The notes under the pieces: model-generated
Database searches by the model: none
What the model saw: the letters and a program-made list of their open reading frames with translations, nothing else
What the model was told of the DNA's origin: nothing
Position numbers and translations under genes: made by a program
Assembly: GCA_947303105.1 (NCBI GenBank)
Contig: CAMYXQ010000043.1
Span: 1 to 7,163 of the forward strand
Direction: 5' to 3'
Source: an uncultured Caryophanales bacterium
Lineage (GTDB): Bacteria; Bacillota_I; Bacilli_A; RFN20; CAG-826
Length of the DNA: 7,163 nt
Shown here: in pieces, positions 1-5,482 of the stretch
Layout of the letters: every line of letters begins with the position of its first letter
Numbering within the stretch: position 1 is the first letter of the stretch

Positions 1-55
1 GGAACATCATCAGCGAGAACGACAACGTTTTTTGATAGATTCTGAAATTCGTCAT
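1..55 (-). CDS. Unidentified gene, 5' end only (18 codons)
   Basis: An ATG at 55-53 opens a frame that stays open to the left edge and reads MTNFRIYQKTLSFSLMMF. A purine-rich ribosome binding site, GAAAGGG, lies at 68-62, six bases upstream of the ATG, which supports this start. The gene follows the tpiA stop by 36 bases with no hairpin terminator between, so it is probably co-transcribed with pgk-tpiA. The fragment turns hydrophobic after about residue 10 (TLSFSLMMF), which would fit the first membrane segment of an integral membrane protein. It does not resemble the start of phosphoglycerate mutase (gpmI) or enolase, the usual next genes in glycolytic operons. The family cannot be named from 18 residues. 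Confidence 0.55.
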   Translation of the reverse strand, partial: MTNFRIYQKTLSFSLMMF

Positions 56-91
56 AGAGAGCCCTTTCTTCTAGTGGAAGCAATTATCGCA

Positions 92-850
92 TCAAAGCAT
101 GCCTTTGATCAAACCGAGGAAGCTATCCGGTTCGAGAGAGGCACCGCCGACGAGGGCGCCGTCGATGTCCGGCATGCTCATATAAGCGGAGACGTTCTCC
201 GGTTTGACCGATCCGCCATAAAGGATGCGGATCTGTTCGGCGATCGCGCCGCCGAAGAGGCCTTCGAGGACCAAACGGATGTAACCGACGGTATCCTCGG
301 CGATTTCCTTAGAGGCAGATTTGCCGGTGCCGATCGCCCAGATCGGCTCATAGGCGACGACAACCTTCGCGGCTTCTTCCTGGCTTAAGCCAGCGAAGCC
401 TTCTTCGATCTGATGACGGACGAAGTCTTTCGTCTTGCCTTCGTCGAAGGTCTTTTCCGATTCGCCGCAGCAATAGACCGGGGTCATATCGTTGGCGAGC
501 AAGGCTTTGATTTTGGCGTTGCAGGCGACGGAGGTCTCGCCGTTGTATTCGCGACGCTCGCTGTGGCCGAGGATGACCCAGTCGATGCCGATCTCTTTGA
601 GCATCGCGATGGAGATTTCGCCGGTATAGGCGCCTTTTTCGTGCTCATTCACGTTCTGGGCGGCGACGATGCACTTCGGGTTGATGTTGCTCTTGACCGC
701 TTCGAGGCAGACGAAGGTCGGGGCGACGCCGACGTCGATGCCGTGCTCCACCGCCAAATCGACCATTTCCCCGGCCGCTAAGGCAAAAGCCTTCGCCTCG
801 CTCGGGGTCTTGTTCATTTTCCAGTTGCCAAGCAATAGTTTCTTACGCAT
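92..850 (-). CDS. tpiA: Triose-phosphate isomerase
   Basis: This cytosolic glycolytic enzyme interconverts dihydroxyacetone phosphate and glyceraldehyde 3-phosphate. The 252-residue product has the usual bacterial length and a complete active site: GNWKMN at 8-13 with the substrate-binding Lys11, HSERRE at 96-101 with the electrophilic His96, and AYEPIWAIGTGK at 166-177 with the catalytic base Glu168 and the flexible loop 6. The phosphate-binding segments YGGSV (211-215) and GALVGGASL (231-239) are also present. A CCGE motif at 127-130 carries the conserved Cys region. The start is set by AGGAG five bases upstream of the ATG. The pgk stop lies only 12 bases away, so the two genes are translated from one message. 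The stop is TGA and the protein ends normally there, so TGA is not read as Trp. Identification is secure. Confidence 0.98.
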   Translation of the reverse strand: MRKKLLLGNWKMNKTPSEAKAFALAAGEMVDLAVEHGIDVGVAPTFVCLEAVKSNINPKCIVAAQNVNEHEKGAYTGEISIAMLKEIGIDWVILGHSERREYNGETSVACNAKIKALLANDMTPVYCCGESEKTFDEGKTKDFVRHQIEEGFAGLSQEEAAKVVVAYEPIWAIGTGKSASKEIAEDTVGYIRLVLEGLFGGAIAEQIRILYGGSVKPENVSAYMSMPDIDGALVGGASLEPDSFLGLIKGML

Positions 851-862
851 AAAAACTCCTTT

Positions 863-2089
863 TTATTTCAAGATATCGACGCCGGGGAGGTGGCCATCGT
901 TCTGAATCATTTCGAGCGAGGCGCCGCCGCCGGTTGAGACGTGGGAGAAGTCGGCTTTGTAGCCGAACTGTTTGACCGCGGAGGCGCTGTCGCCGCCACC
1001 GCATACGGTAAAGGCCTTGCCGTTAAGGTCGCGAATCGCTTCGCAAACCCTCTTGGTGCCTTCCTGGAATTCCGCTTGTTCGAAGACGCCCATCGGGCCA
1101 TTCCAGAACACCATCTTCGCTTTGGAGATGATCTCGGCGAAACGGGCTGCGGACTTCGGGCCGATGTCGACCCCTTCGAAGCCTTCGGGGATATCGCCTT
1201 CGACTTCGATGATCTTCCGGCCTTCGACCGGTTCGAAGCTATCGGTGCAAACCGAATCGACCGGGAGGATGATGCGGCCATGGGCTTCTTCTAAACACTT
1301 CTTGGCATATTCCAAGGCCCCTTCATCGAGGAAAGATTTGCCGATATTGGCGCCTTCCGCCTTGCGGAATGTATAGCTCATCGCCCCGCCGATGATGATG
1401 TAATCGCATTTCTTGAGCAGGGTGTCGATGACTTGGATCTTATCGGTGACTTTGAGGCCGCCGAGGATGGCGACGTACGGACGGTCTTCTTTCTTGACCT
1501 CGACGCAACGGGTGAGGTTCTCGACTTCTTTGAGCATCAGGTAGCCAAGGGCGACCGGTTTGCCTTCCTCTTTGAGGATGGCAGGGACGCCGACGGTCGA
1601 AGCGTGGGCGCGGTGCGCGGAACCGAAAGCGTCCATGACGTAGGCATCCGCAAGGGCGGCCCAATCTTTGGCCAGTTCGGGATCGTTCTTTTCCTCGCCT
1701 TTCTCATAACGGGTGTTCTGGGCAAGAAGGATTTCGCCGTCTTTGAGGGCGGCCACCGCTTCTTTGAGGGCTTCGCCGCGGGTGGCGGGGCTGAAATGGA
1801 CTTTGACGCCCGGCAAGAGTTTCTGGAGTTCGCCGGCGACCGGGGCCATGTCGTTGGCCTTCTTCATCGCTTCGATCTTCTCGGGATCGGGCTCTTTCCA
1901 TTTGATTTTGCCCAGGTGAGACATTAAGACGAGGCGCGCGCCTTTCTTGACGAGTTCCTCGATGGTCGGAAGGGCGGCTTTGATGCGGTTATTGTCGCGG
2001 ATGACGCCGTCCTTTTGAGGGACGTTGAAATCGACGCGGACATAGACCACTTTGCCCTGTAAGTTCGTTAGATCTTTGACAGTCAGCAT
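863..2089 (-). CDS. pgk: Phosphoglycerate kinase
   Basis: This cytosolic enzyme transfers phosphate from 1,3-bisphosphoglycerate to ADP, the first ATP-yielding step of glycolysis. The 408-residue product is a complete PGK. The N-terminal 3-phosphoglycerate domain shows VRVDFNVP (18-25), NNRIKAALPTI (33-43), SHLGK (57-61), NTRYEKGEEKND (125-136) and DAFGSAHRAHAST (153-165). The C-terminal nucleotide domain shows GGLKVTDKI (210-218, usually GGAKVSDKI), FWNGPMGVFE (328-337), the glycine-rich GGGDSASAV (364-372) and STGGGASLEM (385-394). The loop after SHLGK is longer than in Bacillus (about residues 62-80, KIKWKEPDPEK...). The ATG at 2089 is preferred because AGGAG lies seven bases upstream and the protein then begins as the family does. 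An in-frame ATG at 2164 would add 25 unrelated residues and begin inside the fakA terminator. It is the first gene of an operon with tpiA. Confidence 0.98.
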   Translation of the reverse strand: MLTVKDLTNLQGKVVYVRVDFNVPQKDGVIRDNNRIKAALPTIEELVKKGARLVLMSHLGKIKWKEPDPEKIEAMKKANDMAPVAGELQKLLPGVKVHFSPATRGEALKEAVAALKDGEILLAQNTRYEKGEEKNDPELAKDWAALADAYVMDAFGSAHRAHASTVGVPAILKEEGKPVALGYLMLKEVENLTRCVEVKKEDRPYVAILGGLKVTDKIQVIDTLLKKCDYIIIGGAMSYTFRKAEGANIGKSFLDEGALEYAKKCLEEAHGRIILPVDSVCTDSFEPVEGRKIIEVEGDIPEGFEGVDIGPKSAARFAEIISKAKMVFWNGPMGVFEQAEFQEGTKRVCEAIRDLNGKAFTVCGGGDSASAVKQFGYKADFSHVSTGGGASLEMIQNDGHLPGVDILK

Positions 2090-2110
2090 ATGCTTTCTCC
2101 TATATCGCAA

Positions 2111-2131
2111 CCAAATATTACCATATTTCGG
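2111..2131 (-). promoter_or_regulatory. Predicted pgk-tpiA promoter with overlapping inverted repeat
   Basis: On the minus strand an extended -10 element, TGG followed by TAATAT, lies at 2123-2115. It would start transcription near 2108 and leave a leader of about 19 bases holding the pgk ribosome binding site at 2101-2097. No good -35 box is visible at the right distance, which suits an extended -10 promoter. The -10 lies inside an imperfect inverted repeat (plus-strand arms CCAAATAT at 2111-2118 and ATATTTCGG at 2123-2131), so a repressor bound here would block the promoter. The promoter is needed because a terminator separates pgk from fakA. The operator role is inference. Confidence 0.5.
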
Positions 2132-2144
2132 CAAAATATAGGCG

Positions 2145-2173
2145 CATAAAAGAAAACCGCCCATAGGGCGGTT
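2145..2173 (-). terminator. Intrinsic terminator of the fakB-fakA operon
   Basis: Five bases after the fakA stop the minus strand forms a perfect 8-bp stem, AACCGCCC and GGGCGGTT (2173-2166 and 2162-2155), around a TAT loop. It is followed by the T-rich run TTTTCTTTTAT. This is a classic Rho-independent terminator. It separates fakA from pgk and implies that pgk-tpiA uses its own promoter. Confidence 0.93.
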
Positions 2174-2178
2174 ATCAT

Positions 2179-3846
2179 TTAGTCGATCGCAACCAGATAT
2201 TTGTAGACGTCCTGACCGCCGTCGATCCCGCCGACTTCGAGGTCGGGATAATAGGACTGGATGGCGGCGATGTTCTTCGCCTTTTCCTCTTCGGTCACGT
2301 CTTTGCCGTATAGGATGGTGACGACTTGACGATCCTTGATATCGGGGATCTTCTTGAGCAACTCAAGGACGACGGAATTCTTTCTCGTTCCGGCATAACG
2401 GACTTTGCCGTCGAGGATGCCGAGATAATCACCCTTGCGGATATTGACGCCATGGAGTTTGGTCGTCCGGTTGGCGACGGTGATCTCGCCGGAGACGACG
2501 TTGCGGATGGCGGCGTTGAAGTTGCCGAGGATGATCACGAGATCATCGATCGAGAAATCAGACATGGCCAATGCTGATAAGCATTGCGGGATGCTGACGC
2601 AGTTGATGACTTCGACGTGAGCGCCTTTATAGAGGTCCGCCGCTTGCTTGGCGGCCATGATGATGTTCTTGTTGTTGGGGAAGACGAGGATGTTGTCGGC
2701 GTTCAAAGACTTGAAGGCCCTGATGAAGTCCTCGGTCGAGGGGTTCATCGTCTGGTTGCCGGAAACGACGACGTCGACGCCCATGAGTTTGAACTGCTCG
2801 ATGATGCCTTCGCCTTGAGCGACCGCCACCACCGCGTACTTTTTGTGCTCGGTGGCCTTTTTGATCTCGGCCTCTTCCTCGGTCATGATCTCATTGTGCT
2901 GCAAGGCCATGTTCTCGACCTTGATGGTGAGGAATTCGCCATAGGCGCGCATCTTATGGAGAACGATGCCCGGCTCTTTGGTGTGGACGTGGACTTTGAC
3001 GATGTCGCCATCTTTGATGGCCACGATCGAATTGCCCTCGATATCCGGGGCTTCGAGATCGGCGATGACGGTGTCGATCGAGAAGGAATCGATATCGACC
3101 TTAGAGGTCTGCAAACGGAGAATGAATTCGGTGCAGTAGCCGAATTGGAGGACATCCTCGCTGGTGAAAGCGGAGAAATCCACCGCCGGGGCGTTACTGT
3201 CCGGCTTAGTCAATTCGACTTCGATCTTCTCGCCGGAGAGGTATTTGACCATACCTTTGACGATATAGACATAGCCGGCGCCGCCGGAGTCGATGACGCC
3301 CGCTTCCTTAAGGACCGGGAGCAGATTGATGGTATTCTTCAGCGAAAGGGCCGCCTGTTTGAGGTGAGCTTCGTAGAAATCGTTGATCGAGGAGGACGGG
3401 CCGACCGCTTTGCAAGCGGCTTCGGTCGCTTCGCGATAGACGGTGAGGATCGTGCCTTCGACCGGTTCTTGGACCGCGCCATCGGCTTGTTTGACGCCGA
3501 GTTTGTAGGCTTCGGCGAGTTCCATCGCGGTGACTTCTTCTTTGCCTTCGAGGCCTTTGCAGATGCCACGGAAAATCTGGGACAAGATGACGCCGGAATT
3601 GCCGCGGGCCGACATGAGGAAGCCTTCGGAAAGGACTTTGCCCATCTCGCCGAGCTTCTTCGTTTTCTTGCGTTCGATGGCGTGGACCCCGCCTTCGATG
3701 GTGCGGGCCATATTGGTGCCGGTGTCCCCGTCGGGGACAGGGAAGACGTTCAAGGAGTCGACTTCTTCGTAATTCGCGCGTAAATTCTTCGCGCCGGCGG
3801 TGACAATCTCACGGAATTGCTCGCCGTTCATTTTCTCTATTATCAT
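2179..3846 (-). CDS. fakA: FakA-like fatty acid kinase, DAK2-domain (YloV-type) protein
   Basis: Proteins of this family phosphorylate a fatty acid held by a FakB (DegV-family) partner. The acyl-phosphate formed feeds phosphatidic acid synthesis through PlsX/PlsY. The 555 residues match the usual family length. The N-terminal DhaL/DAK2 nucleotide domain (about 1-200) carries NVFPVPDGDTGTNM at 33-46, whose Asp39 and Asp41 are expected Mg-ATP ligands, SARGNSGVILSQ at 79-90 and DSGGAGY at 186-192. The middle domain has GYCTEF (Cys238) and VHVHTKEPG (His286, His288). A Cys and two His in these motifs are, to my knowledge, metal ligands and functionally important in the Staphylococcus aureus enzyme. 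The C-terminal domain (about 335-555), thought to contact FakB, has SGNQTMNPSTED (362-373) and FPNNKNI (389-395). The start at 3846 has GGAG eight bases upstream, inside the end of degV. The alternative ATG at 3831 lacks a site. The older annotation for such proteins is dihydroxyacetone kinase-like, but no DhaK or DhaM partner is present, so the fatty acid role is preferred. Confidence 0.9.
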   Translation of the reverse strand: MIIEKMNGEQFREIVTAGAKNLRANYEEVDSLNVFPVPDGDTGTNMARTIEGGVHAIERKKTKKLGEMGKVLSEGFLMSARGNSGVILSQIFRGICKGLEGKEEVTAMELAEAYKLGVKQADGAVQEPVEGTILTVYREATEAACKAVGPSSSINDFYEAHLKQAALSLKNTINLLPVLKEAGVIDSGGAGYVYIVKGMVKYLSGEKIEVELTKPDSNAPAVDFSAFTSEDVLQFGYCTEFILRLQTSKVDIDSFSIDTVIADLEAPDIEGNSIVAIKDGDIVKVHVHTKEPGIVLHKMRAYGEFLTIKVENMALQHNEIMTEEEAEIKKATEHKKYAVVAVAQGEGIIEQFKLMGVDVVVSGNQTMNPSTEDFIRAFKSLNADNILVFPNNKNIIMAAKQAADLYKGAHVEVINCVSIPQCLSALAMSDFSIDDLVIILGNFNAAIRNVVSGEITVANRTTKLHGVNIRKGDYLGILDGKVRYAGTRKNSVVLELLKKIPDIKDRQVVTILYGKDVTEEEKAKNIAAIQSYYPDLEVGGIDGGQDVYKYLVAID

Positions 3847-3849
3847 CGT

Positions 3850-4758
3850 TTATTCTCCAATGCGGGTTTCGGGCTCGCCGAAATAGTAGATGCCAAAGGT
3901 GCCCGGGCCGGTCGAGGCGCCGATGATCGGGCCAAGGAATTGGACGCGGACCTCTTTGAACGGAATGGTTTCTTTGATTTTGCTGACGACGAGCTCGACA
4001 TCGGCTTCGCTCGCTTCGGCATGGGTGACATAGCAGACCTGCGATTCGGGATCGATGACGCGTTCTTTGATGACTTCGACCATGCGGAGCAAGGCGTTCC
4101 GACGGCCTTTCATCTTCTCATAGGCATAGTTGATGCCTTTGGCATCACTGATGAGCATCGGTTTGACGCCGAAGATGTTGCCGAAAAAGGCCTTGGTCGC
4201 TTTGACGCGGCCGGCGCGACGGAGATATTCAAGGGTCTCCACCGTGGCGATCTGGTTGAAGCTGAGACGGTTGGCGAAAATCCAATCATAGGTTTCTTCG
4301 AGCGATTTGCCTTCCATGCGCATATCAGCGGCTTTGAGTAGCATGAGCCCTTGACCCATTGCTGAAAGCAATGAATCCAAAACGAGCAATTTGCGGTCGG
4401 CAAATTCTTTGCTGAGTTTCTCATCCCAAAGCTTCTCCGCGACGTGGAGCGAAGCGCTTAAGCCGGAAGAGCAGGCGATATAGAGGATGTCCTCGCCCTT
4501 TTCAAGGTGGCGACGGAACACTTCTTCGAATTCCTGTTCGGTGACTTGCTGGGTGAAGATGCGATGGCCCGCACGGAGCACATCATAGTATTCGTGGACG
4601 GAGATCTCTTCCCAATCGAGATCGGCGTGGATTTCGTGTTCTTTGTTCTCTTTGTCGGTCCAAGAGACGGTCATCCGACAATAATCGATATCATGAGCGC
4701 GGCGTTCTTCCTTCGTAAGGTCGCAGGTGGAATCGCCGATGATGGCAAACTTTGACAT
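3850..4758 (-). CDS. DegV-family fatty acid-binding protein (FakB-like)
   Basis: DegV/FakB proteins bind one fatty acid and present its carboxylate to FakA for phosphorylation. The 302-residue protein shows the family order: IGDSTCDL at 7-14, FTQQVT at 68-73 (usually TSQ followed by P or V), IACSSGLSAS at 94-103 with the conserved Ser pair, LDSLLSAMGQG at 127-137, ETLEYLRRAGRV at 174-185, GNIFGVKPML at 193-202 and GPIIGASTGPGTFG at 276-289. In the last motif most FakB proteins have GTHTGPG, so Ser282 stands where a His is usual. The C-terminus runs about ten residues past the motif region. It starts the operon with fakA, whose ATG follows this stop by 3 bases, which strongly supports a FakB role. 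AGGAGG lies four bases before the ATG. It is read from a promoter divergent from the TetR gene. The ligand (chain length, saturation) cannot be told from sequence. Confidence 0.9.
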   Translation of the reverse strand: MSKFAIIGDSTCDLTKEERRAHDIDYCRMTVSWTDKENKEHEIHADLDWEEISVHEYYDVLRAGHRIFTQQVTEQEFEEVFRRHLEKGEDILYIACSSGLSASLHVAEKLWDEKLSKEFADRKLLVLDSLLSAMGQGLMLLKAADMRMEGKSLEETYDWIFANRLSFNQIATVETLEYLRRAGRVKATKAFFGNIFGVKPMLISDAKGINYAYEKMKGRRNALLRMVEVIKERVIDPESQVCYVTHAEASEADVELVVSKIKETIPFKEVRVQFLGPIIGASTGPGTFGIYYFGEPETRIGE

Positions 4759-4770
4759 AGTGCCTCCTTA

Positions 4771-4789
4771 GGTGTCGTTTCACGACGCC
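4771..4789. promoter_or_regulatory. Inverted repeat at the degV transcription start
   Basis: Eight-base arms GGTGTCGT (4771-4778) and ACGACGCC (4782-4789) flank a TTC spacer, with one mismatch that would be a G-U pair in RNA. The predicted degV transcription start (about 4786) lies within the repeat, and the degV ribosome binding site begins two bases beyond it. It could be a repressor operator or a short hairpin at the 5' end of the message. The symmetry is seen; the role is inferred. Confidence 0.5.
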
Positions 4790-4792
4790 ATT

Positions 4793-4820
4793 ACTATAAG
4801 TGTTGCGCCCGCAAGGGCAA
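4793..4820 (-). promoter_or_regulatory. Predicted promoter of degV(fakB)-fakA
   Basis: On the minus strand a -35 box TTGCCC (4820-4815) and a -10 box TATAGT (4798-4793) are separated by 16 bases. Transcription would start near 4786, about 28 bases before the degV ATG. The spacer contains a small GC-rich palindrome, TTGCG-CC-CGCAA, at 4803-4814. The position relative to degV and to the divergent TetR gene fits. Confidence 0.6.
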
Positions 4821-4846
4821 TAGACAATGCTTGGCATTTGCCTATT
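4819..4846. promoter_or_regulatory. Candidate TetR operator between the divergent promoters
   Basis: An imperfect dyad has arms AATAGACAATGC (4819-4830) and GCATTTGCCTATT (4834-4846) around TTG. The core AATGC-TTG-GCATT is perfect, and the outer AATAG/CTATT pairs also match if one base is bulged. It touches the degV -35 box (4820-4815) and covers the TetR gene's -35 box (4838-4843). A dimeric repressor bound here would block both promoters, as TetR-family proteins often do at their own divergent region. Binding is inferred, not shown. Confidence 0.5.
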
Positions 4847-4867
4847 AAGCGACATATATGCTAAAAT
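4838..4867 (+). promoter_or_regulatory. Predicted promoter of the TetR-family regulator
   Basis: A -35 box TTGCCT (4838-4843) is followed after 18 bases by TAAAAT (4862-4867), which is preceded by TGC, an extended -10 feature. Transcription would start about 4873-4876, only a few bases before the ATG at 4879, giving a leaderless or nearly leaderless message. A weaker alternative is TAGACA (4821-4826) with TATTAA (4843-4848), which would start near 4855 and favour the ATG at 4858. That alternative would also be leaderless. Confidence 0.5.
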
Positions 4868-4878
4868 GCCCATTATCT

Positions 4879-5445
4879 ATGAAAGAAGATCTGCGGGTTG
4901 CCAAAACGAAGAAAGCCATCGAAGAGGCCTTTTTGGAATTGGCCAGAACCAAGGGTTACGAAAACGTCCATATCGTAGATATCGCCAAAGCGGCAATGGT
5001 CAACCGCAACACGATTTATCTCCACTACGGATCGAAGGAAGGCATCGTCCAAGAGATCGTCGAACGCGACTTCATGACCCGCATCAGCGGATTCACCGAT
5101 CCGAACAAACCACTGCCAAAAATCAAAAGCCGCAAAGACATCCACGCCTTGTTCGAAGCGATCTTTTCCATCGTCAACGACAACATCGAAATCTATCGCA
5201 CCATCCTCCTGGAACCGAGGTTAAGCGGTTATATGGCGAACAATACCAAACGGATCACCGCCTTCATCCTCAAAGAGATGGAGGACATCCCCAAGAACAA
5301 AATCATCCTCGGCTTCATCACCGCCGGCGTGTATGACGTCTTATCCAAATGGATCATCTACGCGACGGGCACGCTTGAGGAAAACGTCAACTACCTGACC
5401 GACCTCACGATGTCCAATATCCGGAAGTGTTCCTATAAGCATTAA
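4879..5445 (+). CDS. TetR-family transcriptional regulator
   Basis: This is a one-component DNA-binding regulator of 188 residues, a normal TetR length. The N-terminal domain has helix 1 with KTKKAIEEAFLELARTKGY (9-27) and then the helix-turn-helix VDIAKAAMVNRNTIYLHYGSK (33-53), ending in the typical Y-x-H-Y/F-G/F-S/K-K pattern. The C-terminal ligand and dimer domain is variable. Its end, GFITAGVYDVLSKWI (145-159), resembles the TetR_C_8 (DhaS-like) group, though this is judged by eye. The start at 4879 begins the protein about ten residues before helix 1. An in-frame ATG at 4858 would add seven residues but overlaps the predicted -10. Neither start has a Shine-Dalgarno site, unlike every other gene here. 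It is divergent from fakB-fakA, which it may repress; a fatty acid or acyl derivative as ligand is a guess. Confidence 0.9.
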   Translation: MKEDLRVAKTKKAIEEAFLELARTKGYENVHIVDIAKAAMVNRNTIYLHYGSKEGIVQEIVERDFMTRISGFTDPNKPLPKIKSRKDIHALFEAIFSIVNDNIEIYRTILLEPRLSGYMANNTKRITAFILKEMEDIPKNKIILGFITAGVYDVLSKWIIYATGTLEENVNYLTDLTMSNIRKCSYKH

Positions 5446-5474
5446 AAAACGCCGTAAAACGGCGTTTCTTTTTT
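5444..5474. terminator. Bidirectional terminator between the TetR and lipoprotein genes
   Basis: A 9-bp stem, AAACGCCGT (5447-5455) and ACGGCGTTT (5459-5467), encloses an AAA loop. On the plus strand it is followed by CTTTTTT and starts one base after the TetR stop. On the minus strand an A run at 5444-5449 supplies a T tract, and the hairpin lies 15 bases past the lipoprotein stop. It therefore can serve both convergent genes. Confidence 0.92.
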
Positions 5475-5482
5475 GTTATCGC

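Noticed and set aside
68..94. TGA read as Trp, as in Mycoplasma, extending tpiA
   Set aside because: Readthrough would add only eight residues to an already complete enzyme, and Trp is encoded by TGG in these genes. Standard code is the simpler reading.
2090..2164. Upstream extension of pgk to an ATG at 2164
   Set aside because: It would begin within the fakA terminator hairpin, cross the predicted promoter and add 25 residues foreign to the family. The ATG at 2089 has a proper ribosome binding site.
2584..3783. A 399-codon open frame on the plus strand, antisense to fakA
   Set aside because: It mirrors the codon use of fakA: few TTA, CTA or TCA codons in the sense gene leave the opposite strand free of stops. 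The product is Asp/Phe/Val-rich with no recognisable motif, and the fakA frame is clearly the real one.
2179..3846. Dihydroxyacetone kinase subunit (DhaL) as the role of the DAK2 protein
   Set aside because: The protein is 555 residues with the FakA three-domain layout, no DhaK or DhaM lies nearby, and it is paired with a DegV/FakB gene.
4827..5336. A 169-codon plus-strand frame overlapping the TetR gene
   Set aside because: Its product is Arg/His/Gln/Pro-rich low-quality sequence typical of a shifted frame; the TetR frame has a clear helix-turn-helix.
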